Below, piece by piece: positions 1-9,045 of a DNA stretch of 64,000 bases. Source of the stretch: Bradyrhizobium barranii subsp. apii (GTDB lineage: Bacteria > Pseudomonadota > Alphaproteobacteria > Rhizobiales > Xanthobacteraceae); contig NZ_CP096255.1 in NCBI RefSeq assembly GCF_011516635.5, positions 5,578,501 through 5,642,500 of the forward strand, read 5' to 3'. The position numbers were made by a program, and so were the translations under genes. The notes beneath the pieces are model-generated. The model was not told where the DNA came from. It ran no database searches and was given only the letters and a program-made list of their open reading frames with translations. Every line of letters begins with the position of its first letter. Within the stretch, counting starts at the first letter, position 1.

Positions 1-2
1 CC

Positions 3-272
3 ACCATCGAGGAAGTCAGCCGGATCGCCACCTCGATCGGCGCGGCCATCGAGGAGCAAGGCGCCGCCACCGCCGAGATCGCCCGCAGCGTCTCGCAGAC
101 CGCTGAAGCGACCAAGGAAGTCACCACGAATATCGGCGGTGTCAGCACCGCAGCGAACGAGACCGGCAACGCCGCCGGCATGGTGCTCGCTGCGGCCAGC
201 AATCTCTCCAAGCAGGCCGAGCAGCTCTCAGGCGAAGTCGGCACCTTCCTGGCGGGCGTGCGCGCGGCGTAA
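3..272 (+). CDS. Methyl-accepting chemotaxis protein, C-terminal end (partial)
   Basis: The frame is open at the window start and ends with TAA, giving 89 residues. They are the last part of the cytoplasmic signalling coiled coil of a chemoreceptor: the segment IEEQGAATAEIARSV is typical of the MCP signal domain just past its hairpin tip, followed by Ala/Thr/Glu-rich heptads and a short tail ending GVRAA. MCPs pass ligand occupancy to CheA/CheW at the inner membrane. The sensor part lies outside the window, so the stimulus is unknown. There is no CheR-binding pentapeptide at the end. A strong hairpin follows the stop. Confidence 0.9.
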   Translation, partial: TIEEVSRIATSIGAAIEEQGAATAEIARSVSQTAEATKEVTTNIGGVSTAANETGNAAGMVLAAASNLSKQAEQLSGEVGTFLAGVRAA

Positions 273-303
273 GCTTCCCGACGCCAATCCCTCCACATGC
301 GTC

Positions 304-333
304 ATGGCCGGGCTAAACACTTGTCCCGGCCAT
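304..333. terminator. Long-stem hairpin after the MCP gene
   Basis: A 9-bp perfect stem (ATGGCCGGG / CCCGGCCAT) closes a 12-base loop 31 bases after the MCP stop. It lies between the convergent MCP and AsmA-like genes. The T-run is weak (GTTTTG a few bases later). From memory, this kind of palindrome is frequent in bradyrhizobial intergenic DNA, so it may be a dispersed REP-like element that also ends transcription. Confidence 0.55.
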
Positions 334-438
334 TCACGTTTTGCCGCGCGGCAGGAAGGACGTGGATACCCAGGCCTTCGCCGCGCCGAAGCGGCTTCGG
401 CCGCGCAGCCGGGACGAGCACCTGCGAATTTTAGTGGG

Positions 439-3400
439 TTATCGCCGCGCGAGGGTGCAGCCGCTCGAGAGCTGGCGCGCCGATCCGGTCGAGCCGTCGT
501 TCGACTGCGACGGGAATTCCTCGAACGGCGTGTTCTGCTTGCCGGTGTTGAATTCGAAGATCTTGCGGAACACACCCGGCACCATGGCCGAAACCGGATT
601 GACGCGCATCACCGGCGCGGCCGGCGTACCGACGACCTCGTAGGTCACGCCGATCAGGCCTTCCTTGTCGCCACCGCCCAGGAACAACCCGAGCACCGGA
701 ATCTGTCCGAACATGTTGTTCAAGCCGTACATCGGCACGAAGGTGCCGCTCATGCAGACCTGGTTGCCGGGATAGTCGATCGAGCCCTCGATGGTGGCGC
801 CGATCATCGGGCCCTTGACGACGCCATCGCGGATCGTCAGCGCGCCGTTCTGGCGCGTGAACTCGGCGCGCAGCGCGCTGAAGGAGACGCCGTTCCCGGT
901 GCCGTTGGGCGCGCCGGCGGCAACGCGTTCGAGCTGCGCCTCGCCCTTCACCGTGAAGTCGCGGACGTTGATGAGGCCCTCGCGCGTGGTGTTCGGCTCC
1001 GACGTCGGCGGCTCCATCGCCACCACCATCTGGCCGCCGCTCGCCTTGGTGTAGGTGTCGGTGAAGCGCAGCAACGCGCCGGCATCGTTGGTCTGGAGGT
1101 AGATCACCTCGCGATTGCCCTGGGCGCGGCCGCCGCGCAAATCGGCTGCCACCGGCGTGTCGCGGCCGATCTTGCCGTTCAGCGTGAAGGCTTTGACGGT
1201 GCCGTTGCGCCGCGACATCTTGCCGTCGACGCTGCGCATCGCCTCGCCGTTGAAGCCCGCGACGGCACCGAGCTTCACGTCGATGTCGAAATCGACGTTC
1301 TTCATCTTGTTCTTGGCGTCGTCCTTGGAATTGCCCGAGATCGCCGACTTCAGGAAACCGCGGCCGTCGAACACATCCCCGCGCATCGTGCCCCGCACCA
1401 CCCCGTCCTGGCCACGCTCCACCTTCAACGAGGCCTTGTCGCCGTCGGACGGGGCGTAGGTCGGGAAGTTCGCGTTCATGAGGTCGCCGTTCGGATCGAC
1501 TTCAAGCGAGCCCTTGATCGAGGCGCCGCCGCCTTCGACGACGATGTCCTCCAGGCGCGTTGATTGCGCCGTCGGCACCACCTTGAAGCTGGCCTTGGCC
1601 GATTTGCCCGGCAGCTTGACCCAGCCGGGCAGGATATTGTCGAGCTTGACCGAGGTCAGGTCCGCCTCGACACCGAGCTTCGTTGTCTGGTCGGGACCTC
1701 CGGCGATCTTGCCCGACAGCTTGATCGGCAGCGATCCGCTCACGGCAGGGCTGAGGTCGAATCCGAGACGCGCGCGGCTCGCATCGTCGAGCGTGGCCTG
1801 CAATTTGACGTCAGCGTCGCCCTCGGTCGGCTTGCGGTAGTCCAGCGAAGCCGTCTGCCCGTTGATCTTGACGTCGCCCTTGACCTGATAGCCCTGGTTG
1901 TTGGCTGATATCTTGAGGTTGTTGGCCTCCAGCTTCTGATTCATCACCAGCTTGTCGGCGGCAAAGCCGCTGAGGTCGGCGCTGACGGCGTAGCTGGTGT
2001 CGCCCTTGGTCAGCGCGCCCTTGACCGGCAAGCCGAGCTGGATGTTCGCCGAGAACGTTCCCTTGCTGGTGTTGGGATCGACGAACGTCGCCGACAGATC
2101 GCTGAGCCGATCATTGGAAAGGATTTCGGCGGCTGCCGCCACGGGGCCGTCGGCGCGGAACCTGGTCCGCGATGGCGACGGCTTGGGCGCCATATCCGGC
2201 ACCTCGAAGACGAAGTCGGAGATCGTGACCTTGCGGCCCGCCGGCGTATCGGCAATGCCCTGCCCGATATTCACGGTCGCGGTGCGCCCGGTCACACGCG
2301 CCTTCAAATCGGCATCGTGCACCACCGGCATGCCATCCACGGGGCGGACCGCGACGCCACTCGCAACGATGTTGACCGACAGGCCATCGTCGGGAATGGG
2401 CGGGCCCTTGCGCGGGAGGTTCTTCGTCGGCGAATTGACGCCGATCTCGATGCGCTGGAGCGTGCCGCGCTCGATCCGCTCGATCACCCATTCGCGCAAC
2501 TCGGGAACGACGAGCGTCGGCCACATCCGCTTGAGCGCGGAGGCCGACATCGGCGTTCCCGCAAAGCCCAGCGTCAACCGCGGCTCGCCCGAATAGTCGA
2601 TGGCACCGGTGCCGGCGACGCCGATCTCGCCATTGCTGATATCGGCTTGCGTCAGCAGCATGCGCTTGTGGTCGGTATCGAAGCGGAAGCCGATCGCGAT
2701 GCGGTTGAAGACCAGCGGGGGCTCGTTGTCGATGCCGCCCAGCAGGATCGAGCCGCCGCTGAAGCCAAGCTGCCAGTCGTTGATGGTGCCGTTGGGCGGC
2801 TCGAGATGGGCCAGAAGCGTCAGGCGGTTCGCGCCCGAGAGAATCTTGAACGGAGCGACCAATACCCGCCGGTTCGAATCCCACTCGACGTTGATCTCGG
2901 CCGAGTCGATCGCCATCGGATAATCTGGCGTGTCGGTGTCGATGATATTGCCCGCGCCGACCGCGATCTTGCCGCGGAAGAAGGTCGGCACGCCGTCGCG
3001 GCCGAGCTCGCCCTTGAGCTCGCCGGTCAGCGGCAGGTCGGCGGTGTAGGTGAAGTCCTTCACCCGGAGCGCCAGCAGGATGTTGGCGGTGGAAAGCTTA
3101 TCGGCGCGGATGTCGACCGAACGCACACCATTCTCGGCAGGGCCGATCGTGGCGCGCAGCGACCACGGGCGCGCGCCCTCCTCGCCTAGGCTGAGCGCGA
3201 CGCCGCCATGGCTCGGCCGGCGCAGGCTGAGCGTGATGTTCTCAAAGCTCCATTTGCTGCCGCGCTGCTGATCGTCGACGATCAGATTGCCGTTCTTCAG
3301 ACCGATCTCGTTGAGGTTCTGGCCGTCGAGGCCGGTCATACTCAGACTGTCGAGCCAGTCGAGGCCCTGAAGAATGCCGCTCGGGGCAGCGGCCTGGGGA

Positions 3401-4152
3401 GCGGCCTGCGATGCGTCCGGGCTTGCAGGTCCGGTGGCGAATGGCGGCGGCGGGACACCGTTGCGCGGGAATGTCGGCGGCAGGCCCGCTTCCTTCTTGG
3501 ATGCGACGCCGGTTGCCAGCGGCTTGGCGGTGTCGCCGGCGGACACGGTGACGGTGCCGTCGGGCGCGATGCGGATCGCGAGCTCCGCGTCCACGAGATT
3601 GAGGCTCTCGGCGCGCAGGTGCCCCATCAGGAGACCTGCCCCCGACAGCTTCACCTCGGCCTTCGGCGCGGTGGCGACGATGGCGTGGTCGTGGTCGCGG
3701 ACGACGATGTCGCGGATGCGCACGGCGATGCGGATCCGCCCGGCCCGCTCGATCTGGGTGCCGCCGACCTCCACAGTGTTGCCGTGGCCGATATTGTCCT
3801 CGATGGCAGCAGCGAGCCAGGGTGTCGCGATATCGAGATTGATGGGACCTGCACCAAGCCGCCACCACAGCGCGCCGAAACAGCCGATGAAAATGACGGC
3901 AAGGGCTCCGACCACGATGGCCAGCCGCTTCAGCCAGCGATCAGCCGCCAGCCAGCGGCGCATTGACGCAAACCCGTCACCGAAACGATGGAAGCCTGAA
4001 TTGGAACGCGACAACAGCCGGCGCGCCCGATAGCCCGCCGCTGCTTCCTGATCCGGATCCCAGTCGGCGTCGTCCCATTCCTGCGGCTGCTGTTGACCGC
4101 CGCGCCGATCGAAATCCCGATTGTAATCCTGGGGCGACGTATTCCTTGCCAT
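439..4152 (-). CDS. AsmA/YhdP-family large envelope protein (DUF3971/AsmA_C)
   Basis: About 1,237 residues. The N-terminal ~75 residues are charged and Gln/Asp/Arg-rich. One membrane segment follows (RLAIVVGALAVIFIGCFGAL), then a very long periplasmic region of repeated beta-rich segments with frequent GxGxI and LxGxI patterns. Near the end it reads ISAL-type DUF3971/AsmA_C sequence such as GATIEGSIDYPGN and MSGTFVPMYGLNN, then a low-complexity tail. YhdP/TamB-like proteins of this fold are thought to move phospholipids between the membranes. The start used is ATG at 4152 (MARNTS); the frame stays open to an ATG at 4275, which would add 41 residues. It stands alone on the minus strand, convergent with the MCP gene. 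Confidence 0.85.
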   Translation of the reverse strand: MARNTSPQDYNRDFDRRGGQQQPQEWDDADWDPDQEAAAGYRARRLLSRSNSGFHRFGDGFASMRRWLAADRWLKRLAIVVGALAVIFIGCFGALWWRLGAGPINLDIATPWLAAAIEDNIGHGNTVEVGGTQIERAGRIRIAVRIRDIVVRDHDHAIVATAPKAEVKLSGAGLLMGHLRAESLNLVDAELAIRIAPDGTVTVSAGDTAKPLATGVASKKEAGLPPTFPRNGVPPPPFATGPASPDASQAAPQAAAPSGILQGLDWLDSLSMTGLDGQNLNEIGLKNGNLIVDDQQRGSKWSFENITLSLRRPSHGGVALSLGEEGARPWSLRATIGPAENGVRSVDIRADKLSTANILLALRVKDFTYTADLPLTGELKGELGRDGVPTFFRGKIAVGAGNIIDTDTPDYPMAIDSAEINVEWDSNRRVLVAPFKILSGANRLTLLAHLEPPNGTINDWQLGFSGGSILLGGIDNEPPLVFNRIAIGFRFDTDHKRMLLTQADISNGEIGVAGTGAIDYSGEPRLTLGFAGTPMSASALKRMWPTLVVPELREWVIERIERGTLQRIEIGVNSPTKNLPRKGPPIPDDGLSVNIVASGVAVRPVDGMPVVHDADLKARVTGRTATVNIGQGIADTPAGRKVTISDFVFEVPDMAPKPSPSRTRFRADGPVAAAAEILSNDRLSDLSATFVDPNTSKGTFSANIQLGLPVKGALTKGDTSYAVSADLSGFAADKLVMNQKLEANNLKISANNQGYQVKGDVKINGQTASLDYRKPTEGDADVKLQATLDDASRARLGFDLSPAVSGSLPIKLSGKIAGGPDQTTKLGVEADLTSVKLDNILPGWVKLPGKSAKASFKVVPTAQSTRLEDIVVEGGGASIKGSLEVDPNGDLMNANFPTYAPSDGDKASLKVERGQDGVVRGTMRGDVFDGRGFLKSAISGNSKDDAKNKMKNVDFDIDVKLGAVAGFNGEAMRSVDGKMSRRNGTVKAFTLNGKIGRDTPVAADLRGGRAQGNREVIYLQTNDAGALLRFTDTYTKASGGQMVVAMEPPTSEPNTTREGLINVRDFTVKGEAQLERVAAGAPNGTGNGVSFSALRAEFTRQNGALTIRDGVVKGPMIGATIEGSIDYPGNQVCMSGTFVPMYGLNNMFGQIPVLGLFLGGGDKEGLIGVTYEVVGTPAAPVMRVNPVSAMVPGVFRKIFEFNTGKQNTPFEEFPSQSNDGSTGSARQLSSGCTLARR

Positions 4153-4441
4153 TGCCTCTCGATACAGGCGCCCATCGTAGGATTGAGCACCGCCGGGACC
4201 GCAGCCGTCCGCGGGAAGCGAAGCTCCCCGCGCCGGCATTGCCGCCATACCTCGAATGTTCCTGCTGTTCGTCATTTCGCCCCGGGCGCGCGTTCAACGA
4301 GCAGTGGGGTGGTGCGTGGAATTCCTTGTAACCATACCCCGGCGTCGCCAGACTTGCCCAGACGAGGGCGATTCCGGCACACCGGACGAGAGCTGCAATA
4401 CCGCTTTGGTTGACCCGCCGAAAGCGACGAAAGGAAGGCGT

Positions 4442-5131
4442 ATGTCCAAGAAATCCCGAAAGAAATCGTCCAAAACGCCCTCCGGCATCGCAACGGCTAA
4501 AAAGAAGACCCCGACCAAGCGGGCAACGACTCAAACAAAGTCCGCAAAAACACAGCGGACGCAGGCGAGCAAATCAACCAGGACCGTAGCAAAAGCAGGA
4601 TCACATAAGGCCGCATCGAAACAGTTAAATTCCTCCAAATCGGCCTCCGCGCCCGCGAAGGCGAAGCCGGCCCTGACCGAAGGCCAGAAGGCGCCCGCCT
4701 TCCGGCTGCCCCGCGACGGCGGCGATGTGGTCTCGCTCGCCGACTATGCCGGTCGGAAGCTCGTCCTGTTCTTCTACCCCCGCGCCGACACGCCCGGCTG
4801 CACCCGGGAGGCGATCGATTTCACGCGGCTGGCGGACGCTTTCAGCGCTGCCGGCACGGCCCTGCTCGGCATCTCCGCCGATCCGTTAAGGGCCCAGGAG
4901 AAGTTCCGCGACAAGCACAGCCTCGGCATGCCCCTCATCTCGGATGAGAAACACGAGATGCTGGAGGCGTACGGCGCGTGGGGCGAAAAATCCATGTATG
5001 GCAAGAGCTTCCTCGGAGTTCTTCGCACCACGATACTGCTTGGTGCCGACAGCAAGGTAGCCAGGGTCTGGCGCAATGTCCGCGTCGACGGCCACGCCGA
5101 CGAGGTGCTGGAAGCGGCAAGAGGCCTTTAA
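4442..5131 (+). CDS. BCP-type peroxiredoxin with basic N-terminal tail
   Basis: 229 residues. Residues ~1-80 are Lys/Ser/Thr/Ala-rich (MSKKSRKKSSK...), like a histone H1 tail. From ~81 on comes an AhpC/TSA (Bcp/PrxQ) domain: APAFRLPRDGG, FFYPRADTPGCTREAIDF with the peroxidatic Cys, and GISADPLRAQEKFRDKHSL. The residue five after the catalytic Cys, often the resolving Cys in Bcp proteins, is not Cys here, so it looks like a 1-Cys enzyme. It should reduce H2O2 or organic peroxides at the expense of thiols. ATG 4442 follows AAAGGAAGG; the frame extends upstream to 4256 without a ribosome site. The basic tail suggests nucleic-acid association, which is inference. Confidence 0.9.
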   Translation: MSKKSRKKSSKTPSGIATAKKKTPTKRATTQTKSAKTQRTQASKSTRTVAKAGSHKAASKQLNSSKSASAPAKAKPALTEGQKAPAFRLPRDGGDVVSLADYAGRKLVLFFYPRADTPGCTREAIDFTRLADAFSAAGTALLGISADPLRAQEKFRDKHSLGMPLISDEKHEMLEAYGAWGEKSMYGKSFLGVLRTTILLGADSKVARVWRNVRVDGHADEVLEAARGL

Positions 5132-5241
5132 CCAATCCGTTAAATTCGAGCGGTTCCGCTTCCGGAAAATTAACCATGACCGGCCCAGATTGCTGCGGCA
5201 ATTAGGCCGTACGGACTCATCCGACCGGCGCGGGAGTGCCG

Positions 5242-6609
5242 ATGTCGAAAAGTTCTGCCCAATATTCGCAGTACCCCCAACATCACGCGCACGACCACGG
5301 ACGGCCCCTCCATCGCCGTCCTGCCGCCGCCGTGGCTGCAGCCGCGATCCCCCTTCCCTCGACCGACGACGCCTACACCATCGTGCACCACGGCAAGCAG
5401 GTCCGCCTCGGACCGGTGGTGTTCTGGATCGTGGTCGGCACCGTCGTGCTGCTCGGACTCTGGTCGGCCGCGACCGCGACCTATTTCGCCTTCCGCGACG
5501 ACGTCCTGACCCGGCTGATCGCACGTCAGGCCGAGATGCAGTACGCCTACGAGGATCACATCGCCGAGCTCCGTGCCAAGGTCGACCGCACCACCAGCCG
5601 GCAGCTGCTCGACCAGGAACAGTTCGACCAGAAGCTCGACCAGATCATGAAGCGCCAGACGGCGCTGGAGTCCCGCGCCACGGCGCTCGGGGCCATGCCC
5701 GACGTGACCGGATCAATCCCCCGCACGGCCCCGCAGCGCGGTGATTCGAGCCAGGGCGCGACGCAGGGCACGCCGAAGCCGTCGCCGATCAGCGACACCG
5801 TGATCTTCGTGGCACCGCCCGATCGCGAAGCGCGGCTTGAGTCGCGTGCGCCGACCGTCGCGGCACCGCCGACCAGCCAATTCGCCAAGAACCAGGGTTT
5901 CGACAACGTCCTGGTCCGGCTCACGACCTCGCTTGACCAGGTCGAGCGTCGCCAGATGGCGACGCTCAGCGCCGTCGAGGAAGGCATGGATTCACGCATG
6001 CGCCGGATGCGCGGCGTCGTCAGCGACCTCGGCCTCAATCTCGCCAGCCTCGAAGCCGCCGTGCCGCGCTCCGCGATGGGCGGTCCTTTCGTGCCCGTCA
6101 AGCTGACGGCCAATGCCGGGCCGTTCGAGAAGCAGCTCAACCGCATCAATGTCACCCGCGCCGAGATGGATCGGCTCAATCGCACGCTGGCGCTGGTGCC
6201 CTACCGCAAGCCCGTCATCGGCGAGGTCGAATTCACCTCCGGTTTCGGCGTGCGCAGCGATCCCTTCCTCGGCCGGCCCGCGATGCATACCGGGCTCGAC
6301 TTCCGCGCCGCGACCGGCGATCCCGCCCGCGTCACCGCCAACGGCAAGGTGGTCTCGGCCGGCTGGTCCGGTGGTTACGGCCGCATGGTCGAAGTCGATC
6401 ACGGCAACGGGCTGTCGACCCGCTACGGCCATCTCTCCGAGATCAACGTGAAGGTCGGCGAGATCGTGAAGCTCGGCCAGGTCATCGGCCTCGTCGGCTC
6501 GACCGGCCGTTCCACCGGCCCGCATCTGCATTACGAAACCCGCATCGACGGCGAAGCGGTCGATCCGCAGAAGTTCTTGCGCGCCGGCGTGCGGCTCAGC
6601 GCGGGCTAA
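5242..6609 (+). CDS. Membrane-anchored M23 family peptidase
   Basis: 455 residues. A His-rich cytoplasmic N-terminus (HHAHDHGRPLHRR) precedes one membrane segment at about 55-80 (VVFWIVVGTVVLLGLWSA). A coiled coil follows (RAKVDRTTSRQLLDQEQFD), then a linker and a C-terminal LytM/M23 domain with zinc-ligand motifs HTGLDF and GPHLHYE and the lead-in GFGVRSDPF. Such proteins are periplasmic DD-endopeptidases or NlpD/EnvC-like amidase activators; the ligands look complete, so catalysis is possible. ATG 5242 is chosen; an in-frame GTG lies six bases upstream. Its last 95 bp recur, about 85% identical, at the end of the O-antigen ligase gene (14371-14465). Confidence 0.92.
   Translation: MSKSSAQYSQYPQHHAHDHGRPLHRRPAAAVAAAAIPLPSTDDAYTIVHHGKQVRLGPVVFWIVVGTVVLLGLWSAATATYFAFRDDVLTRLIARQAEMQYAYEDHIAELRAKVDRTTSRQLLDQEQFDQKLDQIMKRQTALESRATALGAMPDVTGSIPRTAPQRGDSSQGATQGTPKPSPISDTVIFVAPPDREARLESRAPTVAAPPTSQFAKNQGFDNVLVRLTTSLDQVERRQMATLSAVEEGMDSRMRRMRGVVSDLGLNLASLEAAVPRSAMGGPFVPVKLTANAGPFEKQLNRINVTRAEMDRLNRTLALVPYRKPVIGEVEFTSGFGVRSDPFLGRPAMHTGLDFRAATGDPARVTANGKVVSAGWSGGYGRMVEVDHGNGLSTRYGHLSEINVKVGEIVKLGQVIGLVGSTGRSTGPHLHYETRIDGEAVDPQKFLRAGVRLSAG
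6515..6609 (+). repeat. Direct repeat copy A (3' end of M23 gene)
   Basis: This 95-bp stretch aligns without gaps to 14371-14465 with about 14 differences, counted by eye. It encodes the GPHLHYE zinc motif and the peptidase C-terminus. Both copies are in the same orientation, 7,856 bp apart. Confidence 0.9.
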
Positions 6610-6618
6610 CAAGCCCAC

Positions 6619-6639
6619 GCCACGCGCTTCCAGCGTGGC
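6619..6639. terminator. Hairpin between convergent genes
   Basis: A 7-bp stem (GCCACGC / GCGTGGC) with a 7-base loop fills the 36-bp gap between the M23 peptidase stop and the DUF5666 gene stop. There is no T-run, so it is only a possible bidirectional terminator. Confidence 0.35.
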
Positions 6640-6645
6640 CGCGTC

Positions 6646-7854
6646 CTACCGCCGGCCGCCGCCCATCCCGCCTCCGGGACCTCCGAAGCCGCCACCGCCC
6701 ATTCCACCGCCGGGTCCCATGGGCCCACCGCCGGGCGAACCAAATCCGCCGGGGCCTGACGGGCCGCTCGGGCCCGCCGGTGCGGAGCCGGGATTCGCAC
6801 TTGGGCCAGGTCCTGCGCCAGATCCCGGGGCAGGTCCACCACCTGGCGCGCCGGGCTGGCCACCGCTCGGGGTGGTGGCGCTGCGGTTCGGATGCAGGAT
6901 CGAGCCGCCGGGCGACCGATTGGGATTGCCGCCACCGGATGGAGGGGCTCCAGGCCCCTGACCGATGGCCTGAGCCGACTCCACCTGGAAGCCGCGCGAG
7001 CGATCGAACACGCCGTTGACCACCATGCGGGCCTCGCCGGCGGCCGGGCCGAAGCGCGAACCGTCACGAGCCACGAAGCCTGAGCCGAGCTGGAGGTTCG
7101 ATCCCACACGCTGCACATAGGCCTCGATCGAGAGGCGGCTTGCGCCGACGAGATCCGAGAAGTCGTCGATGCGCGTGCGCGCGGCCTGCATCGTGCCCTG
7201 GCTCGAACGGCCCTCGATCTGGGCGCGCTGGCCAACCAGCAGCGGATCGACCCCGCTCAGCCTCAGCCCGCCAATATGCAAGCCGTCAGGCCCGCGCTCG
7301 ACGAGACCGGTGACACGCTCGGTCGCCTCGCGCCGCGGCTCGATCAAGCTTGCGACGATCACGCCGTCGGTCCGGCGCAGGCCGTAGACGGCCACCTGCG
7401 TGCCGGCACGAAGCTTGCTCTCCTTGTCGCTTGTGACGATCTTCTGGCCGAGCACCGTCAGCTCGTTGCCCTTCACGGTTTCGATCGGACCTGCGACCTC
7501 GCTCGCGATCGTGATGTTGCGCGTCACGAGCGTGCCGTCCGTCTGACGGGTCGCGACCACGCGCGCGAGCTGACCGATGCGCAGAGCCTTGGGGCTCGCG
7601 GCCTCGCCGTCGATCCGGACCGGCACGTCGCTCGCATAAGTGACGCGCTCGCCGTTGACGTAGATGCTGCCAAACCGCTGGATCACGCCGACGATGCCGG
7701 TGCCGCCGATGCCGTGGTCGTCACCGCGCCTGATTCCGGTGCCGCCGATGCCCTGATCGGTGCCGCGCTTGACCTGCGCGTGGGCCATCGCCGTACCGGC
7801 GAGCCAAAATCCTGTCAGCAGCAGACGGCGGGAGATCAGCGGCGGCCGGCTCAT
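6646..7854 (-). CDS. Exported DUF5666 protein with Gly/Pro-rich tail
   Basis: 402 residues. The N-terminus has a Tat-like signal (SRRLLLTG, then a hydrophobic stretch ending AMAHAQ). Next comes a GIGGTGI double motif and about 240 residues of short beta units typical of DUF5666 (IVGVIQRFGSIYVNGERV, IGQLARVVATRQTDG, GTQVAVYGLRR). The last ~110 residues are Gly/Pro/Ser low complexity (PGGGMGGGGFGGPGG). DUF5666 domains are OB-like and mostly uncharacterised; no enzyme residues are evident. Its ATG overlaps the stop of the upstream DUF6502 gene (ATGA), so the two are translationally coupled. Confidence 0.85.
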   Translation of the reverse strand: MSRPPLISRRLLLTGFWLAGTAMAHAQVKRGTDQGIGGTGIRRGDDHGIGGTGIVGVIQRFGSIYVNGERVTYASDVPVRIDGEAASPKALRIGQLARVVATRQTDGTLVTRNITIASEVAGPIETVKGNELTVLGQKIVTSDKESKLRAGTQVAVYGLRRTDGVIVASLIEPRREATERVTGLVERGPDGLHIGGLRLSGVDPLLVGQRAQIEGRSSQGTMQAARTRIDDFSDLVGASRLSIEAYVQRVGSNLQLGSGFVARDGSRFGPAAGEARMVVNGVFDRSRGFQVESAQAIGQGPGAPPSGGGNPNRSPGGSILHPNRSATTPSGGQPGAPGGGPAPGSGAGPGPSANPGSAPAGPSGPSGPGGFGSPGGGPMGPGGGMGGGGFGGPGGGMGGGRR

Positions 7855-8750
7855 GAAGAACCACCCTCCTTGCCGCTTTCCTTGCCGCTGTCCTTGCCGC
7901 CTTCCTTGGCCTCTGCCTCGCCATCTGCATCTTCGCTGTAGATGTAGATGCCGAAATTCCAGCGGGCGTCACCGCCCTTGTCCTTGCCGAGCGCGCGGTT
8001 GGCCTCGCGGTTGGCGGTCTTCAGCGCGTCCATCGCGAGCTCGCGCGAGCGTGCCTCGAGGCGCTTGGCAAGCTTCGGCGAGATGTTGTTGTAGTGCACC
8101 GCGCGCTCGAGGAAGCGCGGCGCCGCCCCTGAGACGTTCTGCGCGGCGGCCGCGATATGGTCGTGCAGATTGCGGCCGAGATAGTGCCATTTGCTGTCGT
8201 CCTCGCCGCTCGGGACGAAGGCCGCCTCGACCAGCTCGATCTCGTCGGAATCGTTGATGGTGACGAGCTTGCGGTCGACCCATTCGTCGAGCACCGCGCG
8301 CGGCCGCACGTCCTTGGTGACCGAGGCGACCAGCTGCTCGAACGACGGCGCATCGCCCTCGGCCGTGCGCGGCAACGCCAGCGGCTCGCCCTTCGCATCG
8401 GTGAATTCGGGCGCGGCAAGCCAGCGCGCGATCACGGCGCTCGTCAGCGACACCGCGGCCGGAGCCTCGTGCACCGGCGCGCCGGCACCGCGCAGCCGCG
8501 CCACCTCCTTGCGATGGATCCCGGTGAGCAGGCTGACACGGCTGTCGGTCTGCTCCTTCCCCTCCAGCGCAAAATCGTGCTCGGCGACGTTGACGAACAG
8601 CTCACGAAGCAATTGCGCCAATGCCGGAAAAGTCATGCCGCTGCGAATGCAGAGCCGAACGAGCGGGCGCAGCAGCCGCGCCAGCGGCGCGTGCAGCTTC
8701 GCGGCAGTCGGCTGCGGAGCCGCTGCTTTGGACCCGGACTTGGCATTCAT
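7851..8750 (-). CDS. DUF6502 family protein
   Basis: 299 residues from ATG 8750 (MNAKSGSK); the frame extends 32 codons further upstream into a region of repeated operator-like motifs, so the shorter start is preferred. Residues ~30-110 resemble the DUF6502 core: LLRPLVRLCIRSGMTFPALAQLLRELFVNVAE, then a helix pair around TGIHRKEVARLR that looks like winged-helix DNA binding. The middle carries an all-alpha region (VASVTKDVRPRAVLDEWVDRKLV). The tail is Lys/Glu/Gly-rich. A regulatory role is plausible but is inference. It is coupled to the DUF5666 gene. Confidence 0.8.
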   Translation of the reverse strand: MNAKSGSKAAAPQPTAAKLHAPLARLLRPLVRLCIRSGMTFPALAQLLRELFVNVAEHDFALEGKEQTDSRVSLLTGIHRKEVARLRGAGAPVHEAPAAVSLTSAVIARWLAAPEFTDAKGEPLALPRTAEGDAPSFEQLVASVTKDVRPRAVLDEWVDRKLVTINDSDEIELVEAAFVPSGEDDSKWHYLGRNLHDHIAAAAQNVSGAAPRFLERAVHYNNISPKLAKRLEARSRELAMDALKTANREANRALGKDKGGDARWNFGIYIYSEDADGEAEAKEGGKDSGKESGKEGGSS

Positions 8751-8769
8751 GTCCGAATTGTACCCGCGC

Positions 8770-8832
8770 CCCACGTGGGACACAATCCCACTTTTTCCCA
8801 CTTTCTGATTGACGTGGTAAATGTTCCCACGT
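8770..8832. promoter_or_regulatory. TCCCAC operator-like array in divergent intergenic region
   Basis: The 126 bp between the DUF6502 start (8750, -) and the small ORF (8877, +) holds the palindrome CCCACGTGGG (8770-8779) and three TCCCAC copies at 8786-8791, 8796-8801 and 8825-8830, the last reading TCCCACGT. The first two copies are 10 bp apart, one helical turn. This looks like a multi-site operator serving one or both divergent genes. Confidence 0.5.
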
Positions 8833-8876
8833 ACACGAGACACCACTGAGGGCGCGACGTAAAGGGACTCACACCC

Positions 8877-9038
8877 ATGACTGACCGCTTGGTCCGCAAT
8901 TCCAACTCACTGCGTGCTGTGCCGGCTCCCGACTGGGAGCACGGCGCAATCGAGCCTATGCTGCCGGCGCTGTTGCGCGGCGTGATCTTCATCTCGGTGC
9001 TGGCCGCACCGTTCGTCGCGGCCCTTCTCGCAGGCTGA
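8877..9038 (+). CDS. Small single-pass membrane protein
   Basis: 53 residues (MTDRLVRNSNSLRAV..., ending LLAG). The first half is polar with several Arg; residues ~29-52 form one hydrophobic helix (ALLRGVIFISVLAAPFVAAL). The stop lies only 7 bp before the start of the glycosyltransferase/permease fusion, and the same strand and spacing make it the first gene of the polysaccharide operon. GGGACTCAC precedes the ATG, a weak ribosome site. No family is recognised. It could be an accessory subunit of the exporter or a leader-type peptide. Confidence 0.6.
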   Translation: MTDRLVRNSNSLRAVPAPDWEHGAIEPMLPALLRGVIFISVLAAPFVAALLAG

Positions 9039-9045
9039 CACCATC

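Noticed and set aside
2866..2886. tRNA-like GGTTCGAATCC
   Set aside because: It lies inside the AsmA/YhdP-like coding sequence and no cloverleaf forms.
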